Positions 44,855 through 54,173 of a stretch of DNA of 64,000 nt are shown here, one piece after another; position 1 is the first letter of the stretch, and each line of letters starts with the position of its first letter. The position numbers and the translations under genes are program-made. The notes beneath the pieces are model-generated. The model was not told the origin of the DNA and ran no database searches. It was given only the letters and a program-made list of their open reading frames with translations. The stretch comes from Pseudomonadota bacterium (lineage in GTDB: Bacteria; Pseudomonadota; Gammaproteobacteria; Burkholderiales; Gallionellaceae): the NCBI GenBank assembly GCA_021800795.1, contig JAJYYO010000006.1, forward strand, positions 1 through 64,000, written 5' to 3'.

Positions 44855-45295
44855 TCACTGCTTCGGCGTGCCCTTCCAGTGAAAATACAGGTCTTTGCCT
44901 TCCTTGCCACTCAACGTAACCTCCTGTGACTCGGTCATCCCCTTGAAGCGCGCGCTAATCTTGTACTTGCCGTTAGGCAGCATCACGTAGAGCATCGGTC
45001 CCGCGTTGGATAGCTCAAAAACAGAATTACCCCTGGCGTCGGAAATAACGACCGAAACATCGGCGGTAAACTCTCCATCCTTGCGTTCGGAAAAAATCAG
45101 GCGCAGCGGAAACTCATGTGCGGTACGGTGCATAAAGTCCACTTCGTCTTTGCCGATACCTCCGTTGAGGTAAGTCTTTCCCATAAAGGTCTGCGCGACA
45201 ACCGGCTCGCCAGCCTGCTCATTTGCCGCCACCGGAACAGATGCTGCAAGGGTTGCGCCTATCAGTGCGGCAAATAGAATTGAATGAGTTTTCAT
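44855..45295 (-). CDS. Secreted protein with carboxypeptidase-regulatory-like domain
   Basis: A 146-residue exported protein: signal peptide MKTHSILFAALIGATLAASV with cleavage after VAA, then YLNGGIGKDEVDFMHRTAHE and a beta-sandwich part (ADVSVVISDARGNSVFEL, VMLPNGKYKISARFKG). It resembles uncharacterised betaproteobacterial periplasmic proteins with a carboxypeptidase-regulatory-like fold. Function unknown; the neighbours are the Pal-like and DegQ envelope proteins. Confidence 0.75.
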   Translation of the reverse strand: MKTHSILFAALIGATLAASVPVAANEQAGEPVVAQTFMGKTYLNGGIGKDEVDFMHRTAHEFPLRLIFSERKDGEFTADVSVVISDARGNSVFELSNAGPMLYVMLPNGKYKISARFKGMTESQEVTLSGKEGKDLYFHWKGTPKQ

Positions 45296-45363
45296 GATGT
45301 TTTTCCTCCAGTAAAATTAGGCGGCAAACGTTGTATTACACATAAATAAACTGATGCACACAA

Positions 45364-45480
45364 CTATTTCCTGCATGATCCCGACTGGCGGCAAGCGCCT
45401 TTTGTAAATTCATTAAAACGATTCAGACGTTTCGACACTTCTTCGAGTTCTTTGATTGGATTCCATTTAGCCAGATTCAT
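45364..45480 (-). CDS. 38-residue protein resembling the N-terminus of Hsp20
   Basis: A short frame starting MNLAKWNPIKELEEVSKRLN and ending in GACRQSGSCRK. The start resembles small heat-shock proteins, which often begin with a W-x-P-x-KELE and RLNR pattern, but no alpha-crystallin domain follows. Its ATG overlaps the stop of the SAP-domain gene (ATGA) and GGAG lies upstream, which argues for real translation. Two cysteines near the end could bind a metal. It may be a truncated hsp20 or an independent microprotein. Confidence 0.5.
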   Translation of the reverse strand: MNLAKWNPIKELEEVSKRLNRFNEFTKGACRQSGSCRK

Positions 45481-45683
45481 GATGGCACTCCCGCACCGGC
45501 GGCAGCAAAACAATCTTCACGCCAGCTACAATCCGATTGATCGCACTCTCCGCTGGTGGCTGTACCATAACAATCAAAGTTGCCTTCCTCCAGTTGAATT
45601 GATTTAATCAGTTCGAGTTTTGAGAGCTTGCCAGGATAAATATCGTGCGATTTGGCAATGCCGCGTATCACTTCCATTTTCAT
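45477..45683 (-). CDS. Small SAP-domain-like protein with a Cys-rich tail
   Basis: A 68-residue protein. Residues 1-32 look like a SAP/Rho-N helix-turn-helix (VIRGIAKSHDIYPGKLSKLE, LIKSIQ), a nucleic-acid-binding unit. The tail has four cysteines (FDCYGTATSGECDQSDCSWREDC) that could bind zinc or iron. An AAGGA ribosome site is well placed. I recall similar small proteins in Nitrosomonadales but no defined role. Its stop overlaps the start of the 38-residue frame. Confidence 0.75.
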   Translation of the reverse strand: MKMEVIRGIAKSHDIYPGKLSKLELIKSIQLEEGNFDCYGTATSGECDQSDCSWREDCFAAAGAGVPS

Positions 45684-45820
45684 GACTGTTTCCTTGTAAG
45701 ATTAAAACTCCAAACAACGATGCGAAAATTATGCGCTGATTAACTCAGAAAACGCCATAGGCGGATGCTGATTTTTCTATAGGGAAAACGCCCAGTTAAA
45801 ATCAGAATTTACCGTCTTAA

Positions 45821-46075
45821 CACTGTGATAATTTGCTGCTATTGTGCGCCATCTGTTTTCTGGCTGCCGAAAATCTGATGCTCGCAGCCTGTGCCATCGG
45901 GCTGGGCAGTTGCGTCATCGGTTCTTCCGTTGCTGCGCTGAACACGCCGGAAGTAAAAACAAAACTCGGCATTCCGGCTGAATTTAATGCAGTGGCACCG
46001 ATCATCGTGGGAGTGCCCGCCGGCGTAACACCAGCCACTTCAAGAAAGGAACCATTGATTCTCGCCTGGGTATAA
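45821..46075 (+). pseudogene. C-terminal fragment of a nitroreductase
   Basis: The open frame after a TAA at 45818 contains FLAAENLMLAACAIGLGSCV, IGSSVAALNTPEVKTKLGIP and VAPIIVGVPAG, which correspond to the C-terminal FMN-binding half of nitroreductase-family enzymes. The N-terminal half, including the FMN phosphate-binding arginines, is absent and no ATG start lies in place. It is a decayed gene upstream of the deacetylase operon. Confidence 0.75.
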
Positions 46076-46144
46076 TTGCAGCTCACTGCCGGTTCTGGCC
46101 GGACAGGGCAAAACGACGATTCAGAATATAGAAACCGGGCTGAG

Positions 46145-46936
46145 ATGAAAAAAATATGGCATGGCTGGCTGCTTGCTTTTCTGCTCGCTCAGCCGGTTGG
46201 ATTTGCATGCAGCGCAGAACCTGCTGGAAACGATATTGCCGTGCCCATTCTGGTCTACCATCGCTTCGGGCCGGTGGTGGCAGACGCAATGACCGTCAGA
46301 ACGTCGGTTTTTGCATCCCACCTTGAATACCTCAGGACAAATGGTTACACCGTGATTCCTTTGCGGCGCCTGACAGCCTATCTGACTGGCGATGCGCCTC
46401 CTCCACCCGCCCGCTCTGTCGTGATTACCGCTGATGACGGGCATAAATCGGTTTTTACCGATATGTTTCCGCTCATCAGTCGTTACCATGTCCCGGTCAC
46501 TTTGTTTATCTACCCCTCGGCCATTTCCAACGCACACTATGCGATGACGTGGCAGCAGTTGCGCGAGATGCAAAACAGCGGCCTCGTCGACATCCAATCG
46601 CACACGTATTGGCATCCCAACTTCAAAAAGGAAAAAATTCGCCTTGAAGCGAATGACTATGAAAAATTTGTCCAAATGCAGATGAGCAAGTCAAAAGAGG
46701 TTCTGGAACAACGGCTGAAAATCCATGTCGACATGCTTGCCTGGCCATTTGGCATTTATGACGACGATCTGATGAGTGCTGCCAGACAGACCGGCTATCT
46801 CGCCGGTTTCACGCTGGAAAGGCGCACGGCTGACCGTTCGGACAACCTGATGGCTTTGCCTCGTTATCTGATGACTGATCGGGTACAGCTTGAAAAGCTG
46901 CTCTCTTCACCACAACCTTCCAACAGGACACCGTGA
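46145..46936 (+). CDS. Secreted polysaccharide deacetylase
   Basis: A 263-residue NodB-homology carbohydrate esterase (CE4-like). The signal peptide MKKIWHGWLLAFLLAQPVGF ends near CSA. VPILVYHRFGP begins the domain, TADDGHKSVF stands for the usual TFDDG metal/catalytic motif, and SHTYWHPN holds the His ligands. LAWPFGIYDDDL is motif 4. It likely removes N-acetyl groups from poly-GlcNAc, chitin-like or peptidoglycan chains in the periplasm. The stop overlaps the next start (GTGA). The start at 46145 is set by the signal peptide. Confidence 0.88.
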   Translation: MKKIWHGWLLAFLLAQPVGFACSAEPAGNDIAVPILVYHRFGPVVADAMTVRTSVFASHLEYLRTNGYTVIPLRRLTAYLTGDAPPPPARSVVITADDGHKSVFTDMFPLISRYHVPVTLFIYPSAISNAHYAMTWQQLREMQNSGLVDIQSHTYWHPNFKKEKIRLEANDYEKFVQMQMSKSKEVLEQRLKIHVDMLAWPFGIYDDDLMSAARQTGYLAGFTLERRTADRSDNLMALPRYLMTDRVQLEKLLSSPQPSNRTP

Positions 46937-48204
46937 AAAATCTCAAATGCCTTTTTCTCGTTTTGTTTTTGGCCGCGCTGAGTCCTGCGGGTGCTGCGAA
47001 CTATAGCGGCAGCGTCATCGATGCCGCCACCAATAAGCCGATCGAAGGCGCTTTTGTCACACTCGGCAACAGCGTTGTACGCACCGACCGGAGCGGAAAA
47101 TTTCAAATGGAAGGCAGTGACGATGCGCTCGGCATCAGGGCTTACGGGCACATGCGGCGGACTGCAAAAACAAGCGCCCTGAGCGATGGCGCCCCCGTTG
47201 CGCTGAACCCTTTTACACCCAAGGCACTCTATCTTTCGCTGCTTGGCATTGGCAATAAACAATTGCGTGAATCGGCGCTGAGTCTCATTGCGGACACCGA
47301 GCTCAACTCTCTGGTAATCGATCTGAAGGATGACATGGGCCGAGTCGCCTTCAGGAGCGAGACGCCTCTTGCAACGGAAATCGGCGCACAAAAAACGCTT
47401 ACCATCAAGAATATGAGTGCGCTGGTGGGCAATCTGCATGAAAAAGGGATCTATCTCATCGCCAGAATCGTCGTTTTTAAAGATGATCCGCTTGTCATGG
47501 CAAAACCCGAACTTGCCATCAGAACTGCGGGCGGGGAAATCTGGAGGGACAGAGAGGGGCTGGCATGGAGCAATCCTTACAGCAAGACTGCCCGGGACTA
47601 CAACATCGATCTGGCGGTTGAGGCGGCGCGCGCCGGTTTTGATGAAATCCAGTTTGACTACGTCAGATTCCCCGATGCGCCCGGGCTCGCCTACTCAACG
47701 CCGAACACCGAAGAAAACCGGGTCGCTGCCATTTCAGAATTTCTTAATGAGGCGAGGAAAAGGCTGACCCCCTATAACGTTTTTCTCGCAGCGGACATCT
47801 TCGGATATGCTGCCTGGAATACCAACGATACTTACATAGGCCAGAAACTGGAGAGCTTACCTTCAATTTTGGATTATATTTCCCCCATGCTCTATCCCTC
47901 CGGATTTCAGTTCGGCATTCCGGGCTATCCTGATCCGGTACATCATCCGCGCGAAATCGTCTATTTTTCCCTTGAAAAGGCGATACAGCGCACCAAGTTG
48001 CCGGGAATACGCTTCAGGCCATGGCTACAGGCATTCCGCGACTACGCTTTTGACAGGACGCCGTTCAAAGGAGAACAAATCCGGGCACAGATTGATGCAG
48101 CCGACAGCGTCGGCAGCGACGGATGGATGTTGTGGAATCCGCACAATATTTACACACGAGAAGGCCTGCTACCCAAATCCCCCGCTGTTTTGCAGACCAA
48201 GTGA
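46933..48204 (+). CDS. Secreted DUF4015-type putative glycoside hydrolase
   Basis: A 423-residue protein with signal peptide MKNLKCLFLVLFLAALSPAG. Residues about 22-85 form a carboxypeptidase-regulatory-like beta domain (YSGSVIDAATNKPIEGAFVT). The remainder is a TIM-barrel hydrolase of the DUF4015 family: LNSLVIDLKDDMGRV, YLIARIVVFKDDPL, FDEIQFDYVRFPD and FLAADIFGYAAW. Its substrate is unknown, probably an amino-sugar polymer given the neighbours. The start is GTG overlapping the previous stop; the end overlaps the next gene the same way. Confidence 0.83.
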   Translation: MKNLKCLFLVLFLAALSPAGAANYSGSVIDAATNKPIEGAFVTLGNSVVRTDRSGKFQMEGSDDALGIRAYGHMRRTAKTSALSDGAPVALNPFTPKALYLSLLGIGNKQLRESALSLIADTELNSLVIDLKDDMGRVAFRSETPLATEIGAQKTLTIKNMSALVGNLHEKGIYLIARIVVFKDDPLVMAKPELAIRTAGGEIWRDREGLAWSNPYSKTARDYNIDLAVEAARAGFDEIQFDYVRFPDAPGLAYSTPNTEENRVAAISEFLNEARKRLTPYNVFLAADIFGYAAWNTNDTYIGQKLESLPSILDYISPMLYPSGFQFGIPGYPDPVHHPREIVYFSLEKAIQRTKLPGIRFRPWLQAFRDYAFDRTPFKGEQIRAQIDAADSVGSDGWMLWNPHNIYTREGLLPKSPAVLQTK

Positions 48205-50528
48205 AGCGCGTTATCACAATACTGTTGCTTTTCACCACCTTGGGCGCGGTTGCGGAGGACCAGCCGAGCCTGTCGAATCTGGCACCGATCGCCGAGCTCA
48301 CCAATATGGAAATTCAGGCGGGACACCTCCCCGGCGCTGTCGTGCTGGTCGGCAACCGGACAAAAATACTTTACCGGGAAGCTTATGGTCGGCGGGCGCT
48401 GCAACCCGATCCGCTGCCCATGACGATTAACACCCGCTTCGACCTGGCATCATTGACCAAGGTGGTTGCGACAAGCACCGCCATCATGCAACTGGTCGAG
48501 CGTCGAAAACTCCGCCTTGACGATCCTGTAGCCAGATACTGGCCGCAGTTTGCCGAAAATGGCAAGGCCGGCATCACCATCCGGCAGTTGCTGACACATT
48601 ATTCCGGCCTGCGCGCCGATCTGGACTCGAACTGGTCGGGTTACCGTGCCGCAACCGGGAATATCGTTGCGGAAAAACCCGTCTCGCCCCCGGGCCGTGA
48701 TTACCTCTACAGCGACATCAATTTCGAGATACTGGGAATGCTGGTCAAACGGGTTTCCGGCACGCCGCTGGATATATATTGCGCCAGACACATCTTCCGC
48801 CCGTTAGGGATGAAAAACACCGGCTTCAAACCCTCGTCCGGGCAGCAACACACTATCGCACCCACCGAGTATATGGACGGCAGGCTGCGCTGGGGCGAGG
48901 TGCACGACCCGACGGCCTATCGCATGGGCGGCGTTGCCGGTCACGCCGGGCTGTTTTCAACAGCGGACGATCTCGCCATCTTTGCCAGGATGATGCTGGG
49001 CGGCGGACGCTGGCATGGCACTCGAATTTTAAGCCGCCGCTCAGTGGAAGAAATGACTATCCCTCAGTCACCGCCAAGCAATGCAAAATTGCGTGGATTA
49101 GGCTGGGAACTCGGCGCACCCTTCGCGCCCAACCGCGAACAGCTGCCTGCTGTAGGCTCTTTCGGGCACTACGGATACACCGGTACGCTGCTGTGGATCG
49201 ATCCTGTCAGCAAAACTTTCCTCATCGTGCTGAGCAACCGGGTGCATCCTTATGGCAAAGGGGACGCCAATCCCTTGCGCAGAGGTGTATTGATGATCGT
49301 ATCCGATGCGATGGCGCCTGAATCGACCGACCGGGTACTCGCCGCCCGCCCCGCACTGTCCCCTTACTTCAAACTTGCAACTGCGCATCCTGAAATCCAT
49401 CCTGTCGCAAAAGTTTCGACGGGCCTGGATGTTCTGGAAGCTGAAGGGTTTGCGCCCTTGAAAAACCTGCGCGTCGGGGTCATCACCAACCAGACCGGCG
49501 TCGACGCCAAGGGGCGTCACATCGCAGATCTGCTATACAGGGCGCCTGACGTAAAACTCACTGCCATCTTCAGCCCGGAACACGGGATCAGCGGCAATCT
49601 GGACGAAAAATTCGCATCAAACACGGAGGCGCTGACAGGGCTGCCGGTGTACAGCCTGTACGGGGACGTCAGACGACCGACAGACGAAATGCTCAAGGGA
49701 CTCGACGCCCTGGTGTTCGATATACAGGATGCCGGCGTGCGCTTCTACACTTATGCCACAACCATGGCCTATGCCATGGAAGCTGCCGCTCACCACAATA
49801 TCGATTTTTATGTTCTCGATCGCCCCGATCCGATCGGAGCGGATACGGTGCAAGGCCCGATGCTGGACGCGGACATGACATCTTTCACCGCCTATTTCCC
49901 TCTCCCCGTGAGGCATGGCATGACCATAGGCGAACTGGCCGGGCTGTTCAATGCCGGCATCGGTGCAAAGCTCCATGTCATCAAAATGCGCGGCTACCAG
50001 CGGCAAGACTGGTACGACGATACCGGTCTGAAATGGATCGCTCCCTCCCCCAATCTGCGCACACTCACCGAAACTACCCTTTATCCCGGCACAGGCCTGC
50101 TGGAAGGCGCAAATTTAAGCGTTGGACGCGGCACCGACACCCCTTTCGAACTGCTTGGCGCGCCGTGGATCGATGGCAAAGCACTTGCCGAGTACCTGAA
50201 CCGGCGCAAGATAACCGGCGTATTTTTCATACCCGTCGATTTCACGCCCGATGCCAACCACAACAAAAATCAACCGTGCCATGGCGTGCGCATCCTGTTG
50301 ATCGATCGCCATACGCTGGATTCACCGTTGCTGGGCCTGGAAATAGCCAGTGCGCTTTATCGGCTATATCCGGCGGAATTTCACCTCCAGGAAATCCTGG
50401 GCATGGTGGGCTCACGCACAGTGCTGCAAGCCATTGCAGAGGGGCAGGATCCGAAGATCATCTCGTCGCAATGGCAGGACGCAACTCAGGCGTTCACTGC
50501 GCTGCGAAAAGGCTATCTGCTCTATTAA
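48201..50528 (+). CDS. Serine hydrolase (beta-lactamase fold) fused to a NamZ-type exo-N-acetylmuramidase
   Basis: A 775-residue secreted protein with signal peptide MKRVITILLLFTTLGAVAED. Residues about 25-400 are a class C beta-lactamase/AmpC-like esterase or DD-peptidase domain with S84-x-x-K87 (SLTK) and Y170-S-D. Residues about 407-775 are a DUF1343/NamZ domain (LRVGVITNQTG, FSPEHGI, FDIQDAGVRFYTYATTM, LDRPDPIG, GRGTDTPFELLGAPW). NamZ releases terminal MurNAc from peptidoglycan fragments. The GTG at 48201 overlaps the previous stop; the longer open frame from 48123 would lose the signal. Fusion suggests peptide trimming plus sugar release from wall fragments. Confidence 0.88.
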   Translation: MKRVITILLLFTTLGAVAEDQPSLSNLAPIAELTNMEIQAGHLPGAVVLVGNRTKILYREAYGRRALQPDPLPMTINTRFDLASLTKVVATSTAIMQLVERRKLRLDDPVARYWPQFAENGKAGITIRQLLTHYSGLRADLDSNWSGYRAATGNIVAEKPVSPPGRDYLYSDINFEILGMLVKRVSGTPLDIYCARHIFRPLGMKNTGFKPSSGQQHTIAPTEYMDGRLRWGEVHDPTAYRMGGVAGHAGLFSTADDLAIFARMMLGGGRWHGTRILSRRSVEEMTIPQSPPSNAKLRGLGWELGAPFAPNREQLPAVGSFGHYGYTGTLLWIDPVSKTFLIVLSNRVHPYGKGDANPLRRGVLMIVSDAMAPESTDRVLAARPALSPYFKLATAHPEIHPVAKVSTGLDVLEAEGFAPLKNLRVGVITNQTGVDAKGRHIADLLYRAPDVKLTAIFSPEHGISGNLDEKFASNTEALTGLPVYSLYGDVRRPTDEMLKGLDALVFDIQDAGVRFYTYATTMAYAMEAAAHHNIDFYVLDRPDPIGADTVQGPMLDADMTSFTAYFPLPVRHGMTIGELAGLFNAGIGAKLHVIKMRGYQRQDWYDDTGLKWIAPSPNLRTLTETTLYPGTGLLEGANLSVGRGTDTPFELLGAPWIDGKALAEYLNRRKITGVFFIPVDFTPDANHNKNQPCHGVRILLIDRHTLDSPLLGLEIASALYRLYPAEFHLQEILGMVGSRTVLQAIAEGQDPKIISSQWQDATQAFTALRKGYLLY

Positions 50529-50620
50529 GAGCCTGCCGGGATTAATACATGCTGTGCCGGAACAGCTGGCCAAGTGCGGTTATTCAGATTTGTCCAGCGG
50601 CCTGCCGGCTTACATTCAGG

Positions 50621-50626
50621 TAGAAT
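50621..50626 (+). promoter_or_regulatory. Candidate -10 element of the selC promoter
   Basis: TAGAAT lies 16 bases before the tRNA, which would place the transcript start about nine bases upstream of the mature 5' end. The -35 region is poor (CGGCCT at 17-base spacing). Confidence 0.35.
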
Positions 50627-50641
50627 GCATACTTTACAAAT

Positions 50642-50737
50642 GGAAGAGATTCGCTCCCCGGTGGGGCGGCCGGACTTCAAATCCGGTTGAGCACGCCAGC
50701 GTGCTTGGGTGGGTTCGACTCCCACTCTCTTCCGCCA
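50642..50737 (+). tRNA. selC: tRNA-Sec (UCA anticodon)
   Basis: A 96-base tRNA gene including encoded CCA. It has the eight-base-pair acceptor stem GGAAGAGA/TCTCTTCC peculiar to bacterial tRNA-Sec, a long D stem (CGCTCCCC/GGGGCG), anticodon stem CCGGA/TCCGG with anticodon TCA at 50677-50679, a long variable arm AGCACGC/GCGTGCT and a T arm GTGGGTTCGACTCCCAC. It decodes UGA in fdoG with SelB. It converges with selB, 30 bases from its stop. Confidence 0.97.
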
Positions 50738-50767
50738 CAAGGCTTACATCTTGCCGGAAATCCAGCT

Positions 50768-52681
50768 TTAAAACATCGTATCGATGGTCGTGACTTCCTG
50801 ACGCAGGCGATGTTTGTCGCCGGTGCGGCGGGTATAAGCGATACGGTTAAAAAACTCCAGAATCTGGATAGCCAGTTTACGGCCGGTGTTAACCTGATCG
50901 CGAAATTCTGAGGCGCTGACGCCGTCGTGTATTTCCGACATTTCCTTGATGATAAATGATAATTGCTGTATTGCCTGCTTGGTGAAGTAATGATCGTGCG
51001 CGACCAGATACACCTCGCCAATTCTTGCCACGCGTCGCAATAAAATGCGGACTTTGCTCTCATCCATCGATAATGCGCGGGCTATATCCCTGACGCGAGG
51101 CGGCTGAAATGGATCCGCTTGCAATAACGGCAAAATCATTTGCCATTGTTTTTCTTCGGCAGTCGTGAGCGTCACCCTATGATCAGGCAGATGTATCCAT
51201 GAGCCGCTTTGGGATACTCGTCCGGCGAGCAGTAACTCATCCAGTAAAACAGTAAAAACCGGACGCGCCAGTTCGGGCAATGCCATACGATGCAATCGTG
51301 TCCGGTCGGGTCCCATGAAGTCTGCATTCTCTTCGTGTTCCAGGCTTAAGCGGGTTAATACGCGCAGCTTTAATTGTGACCAGCACGCAGGCGTAAAAGC
51401 GAAATCAGCGGATGGCGTAGTCACAATATGCATGGGCGTACTGCGCCACAGCGCTTCTTCCCGGCGGATGTTTCTGTTTTGCGCAAATCGCGTCAGATCC
51501 ATTCCGCTCGCAGCACCCGTGATGGCAAGCGTCAGCGCCTGGTCATGATCTCGTATCTGCATGGCTTGCAGCGCGGCGATACGCGCCGGAATACGCCGGT
51601 TCTTGGCAGGCGGGAACGCATCCAGCACCATGCCGCCGCCCAGCGTGCGGCTTGCCGACTGATCGCGCAGAATAAAACGGTCGCCATTGAGCGCGCAGAC
51701 CGGCTTGTCGGTAACCAGCTGAACCAGCGCCATACCGGCGGGTTCGATTGCATCGCCTTCCAGCAGGGATACACGCGCCATCACATCGGACGTGCCGATA
51801 TGCAAATGCACCGGTGTCCAGTGTTTAAGCGCCTTTTTCTCTTCGCTGAGCAACTGAAAATGCGCATCGAAGCGTTGAGTGGGTGCATGAACCGGCGCCG
51901 CCAGAACCCAGTCACCGCGTTGCACGTCCCCCTTTTCAAAATGAATGCCGGCGAGATTAAGCGCGCAGCGTTGTCCGGCATGACCGGATTCGGCCGCCCG
52001 GTTCTGTGCATGAATACCGCGCACGCGCACCTCGATGCCCGGCGGTGAAACGATTAATTTATCCCCTACGCGAACTTCACCCGAGAACACCGTACCGGTG
52101 ACGACCGTCCCGGAACCTGCAATCGTAAATGAGCGGTCAACTGCCAGCCTGAAATAACCGGTGTTGGGTTTTACAGGCTGTTCGAGTGCGGTTTTATCCA
52201 GATGAGCACGTAATTCGGCTACGCCCTGACCTGTAATGGAGGAAAGCGGAAATATCGGACTATTCCCCAGGCCGGTGCCTGATAACAGACTTTGGATTTC
52301 ATCCATGACAGCCGCGCTGCGTTCCGGTGCAACCCGGTCGATCTTGGTGAGCGCGACTGCGCCGCAATGGAGTCCCAGCAGATTCAGGATGGACAAATGC
52401 TCGCGCGTTTGCGGCATGGGCCCATCGTCTGCGGCGATGACCAGCAACACGTAATCTATTCCCGTCGCACCGGCCAGCATGTTGTGTATGAGTTTTTCAT
52501 GCCCCGGCACATCTACAAAACCCAACACATCGCCGCCGGGCAGAGGGGTATAGGCATAACCCAGATCGATGGTAATGCCGCGCGCCTTTTCTTCCTTCAG
52601 GCGGTCTGCATCCACGCCGGTGAGGGCTTTAACAAGTGAAGTTTTGCCGTGATCGATATGGCCTGCGGTACCGATGATCAT
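50768..52681 (-). CDS. selB: Selenocysteine-specific elongation factor SelB
   Basis: A 637-residue GTPase that carries Sec-tRNA to UGA codons. The EF-Tu-like part has G1 [10 protein letters not shown]2-region [12 protein letters not shown]3 DVPGHEKLI and G4 TKID. Beta-barrel domains follow ([17 protein letters not shown]). From about residue 370 come winged-helix repeats that bind the SECIS hairpin, ending [20 protein letters not shown]. It starts 19 bp after selA and is the last gene of the fdo-sel operon. Confidence 0.95.
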   Translation of the reverse strand: MIIGTAGHIDHGKTSLVKALTGVDADRLKEEKARGITIDLGYAYTPLPGGDVLGFVDVPGHEKLIHNMLAGATGIDYVLLVIAADDGPMPQTREHLSILNLLGLHCGAVALTKIDRVAPERSAAVMDEIQSLLSGTGLGNSPIFPLSSITGQGVAELRAHLDKTALEQPVKPNTGYFRLAVDRSFTIAGSGTVVTGTVFSGEVRVGDKLIVSPPGIEVRVRGIHAQNRAAESGHAGQRCALNLAGIHFEKGDVQRGDWVLAAPVHAPTQRFDAHFQLLSEEKKALKHWTPVHLHIGTSDVMARVSLLEGDAIEPAGMALVQLVTDKPVCALNGDRFILRDQSASRTLGGGMVLDAFPPAKNRRIPARIAALQAMQIRDHDQALTLAITGAASGMDLTRFAQNRNIRREEALWRSTPMHIVTTPSADFAFTPACWSQLKLRVLTRLSLEHEENADFMGPDRTRLHRMALPELARPVFTVLLDELLLAGRVSQSGSWIHLPDHRVTLTTAEEKQWQMILPLLQADPFQPPRVRDIARALSMDESKVRILLRRVARIGEVYLVAHDHYFTKQAIQQLSFIIKEMSEIHDGVSASEFRDQVNTGRKLAIQILEFFNRIAYTRRTGDKHRLRQEVTTIDTMF

Positions 52682-52700
52682 CTGTTGGAAATTACCGTGA

Positions 52701-54158
52701 TTAAGCGATTATGCTTAACTGCCCGAGTTGAACAATAAATTCATTGACATACTTCTCTTCCAGACAGCGCAGATCCAGACAAAAGGCGCCGTCTGTAATT
52801 CTGCCCAGCACCGGCACCGGAAGACTGCGAAATGCCTGCTCAATTTTCTTCAACGCGCTGCCCTCGCCTCTGCCCCGGACGTGTGGCGTAATGGATAAAC
52901 ACATGCTGGGCAAGAGATCAATGGGAAGCGAACCGCTGCCGATCTGGCTGTGACAGGGCTTGATCGCCACCTTCGCGTGGCCGGCCAGCGCCTGTTCCAT
53001 AACAGGCAGCAGGATTTTTGCCATGCTGTCGATTTCCATCACAGAGCGCGTCAGCAGGCGCAAGGTAGGCAGATTCTGTGTGAGGCGCTCCGGATCGCGA
53101 TAAAGCCGCAGAACTGCATCCAGTGCGGCATAAGTCATCTTGTCTACCCGCAGCGCTCTTTTGAGCGGATTTTTTTTGATTCTGGCGATAAAGTCTCGGC
53201 GCCCGATAATAATGCCGGCCTGCGGGCCACCCAGCAATTTGTCGCCGCTGAACGTCACCAGATCGGCCCCGCTTGCAAGCGATTCCTGCGGCGACGGCTC
53301 ACTGGGCAAACCCAGTTTTTTGAGATCAGCTAATGTGCCGCTGCCAAGATCGACCATGAACGGCAAGCCATGCTCATGGGCCAGATCGGCCAGATCCTTT
53401 TCCGCAACGGTCGCGGTAAATCCCTGTATCGCATAATTGCTGGTATGCACCTTGAGCAGCAGCGCCGTTTTACTTGAAACTGATTCCGCATAATCCTTCA
53501 AATGCGTGCGGTTGGTGGCGCCCACTTCCTTGAGTTTGCAGCCGGCCCGCGACATGATGTCGGGTACTCGAAACGAACCGCCGATTTCCACCAGTTCGCC
53601 GCGCGATACGATGACTTCCCTGCGCAAACCCAGTGTATTGAGTGCGAGAAAAACCGCTGCCGCATTGTTGTTGACGACCGTTGCGGCTTCGGCCCCGGTC
53701 AATTCCAGCAGCAAGGGCTCGATCAGGCTGTCGCGATCGCCGCGAGACCCGCCATCGAGGTCATATTCCAGATTGCATGGTCGGGTCATGGCATCGATTA
53801 CCGCCTGGATCGCCACATCCGGCAGCTGGGCGCGTCCGAGATTGGTGTGCAGCACGGTGCCGGTCAGGTTATATACCGGCCGCAGCGTTGGGCGGGAGGC
53901 TCGCTGTAGTCTCGATTGCAGGTATGAGTTGATTGCAGGCTCTGTCAATATATCCGGGGGCGCGATATCGAGCCGGGTTACCTGGTCGCGCAGTTCAGTG
54001 AGCATGGCGCGGATTGCCGTTAATACCGGCATGCGACCATATTCGACAATCAAATCTTGAGTAGCAGCCATATTCAGCACGCGATCCACCGACGGGATCG
54101 CGGCCAACAGGACGCTGGCTGGCGTTTTGGATACTGTATTCGACTGAGTGTTCGGCAT
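52701..54158 (-). CDS. selA: L-seryl-tRNA(Sec) selenium transferase SelA
   Basis: A 485-residue PLP enzyme that converts seryl-tRNA-Sec to selenocysteinyl-tRNA. NLTGTVLHTNLGRAQLP, EYDLDGGSRGDRD, VNNNAAAVFL and the PLP lysine K307 in TFSGDKLLGGPQAGI are intact and the length is standard. It needs selenophosphate from SelD, which is not in this window. It follows fdhE by 15 bp and precedes selB by 19 bp. An A8 run (read on the minus strand) lies near 53168-53175. Confidence 0.95.
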   Translation of the reverse strand: MPNTQSNTVSKTPASVLLAAIPSVDRVLNMAATQDLIVEYGRMPVLTAIRAMLTELRDQVTRLDIAPPDILTEPAINSYLQSRLQRASRPTLRPVYNLTGTVLHTNLGRAQLPDVAIQAVIDAMTRPCNLEYDLDGGSRGDRDSLIEPLLLELTGAEAATVVNNNAAAVFLALNTLGLRREVIVSRGELVEIGGSFRVPDIMSRAGCKLKEVGATNRTHLKDYAESVSSKTALLLKVHTSNYAIQGFTATVAEKDLADLAHEHGLPFMVDLGSGTLADLKKLGLPSEPSPQESLASGADLVTFSGDKLLGGPQAGIIIGRRDFIARIKKNPLKRALRVDKMTYAALDAVLRLYRDPERLTQNLPTLRLLTRSVMEIDSMAKILLPVMEQALAGHAKVAIKPCHSQIGSGSLPIDLLPSMCLSITPHVRGRGEGSALKKIEQAFRSLPVPVLGRITDGAFCLDLRCLEEKYVNEFIVQLGQLSIIA

Positions 54159-54173
54159 GAACGGTCAGGGTGG

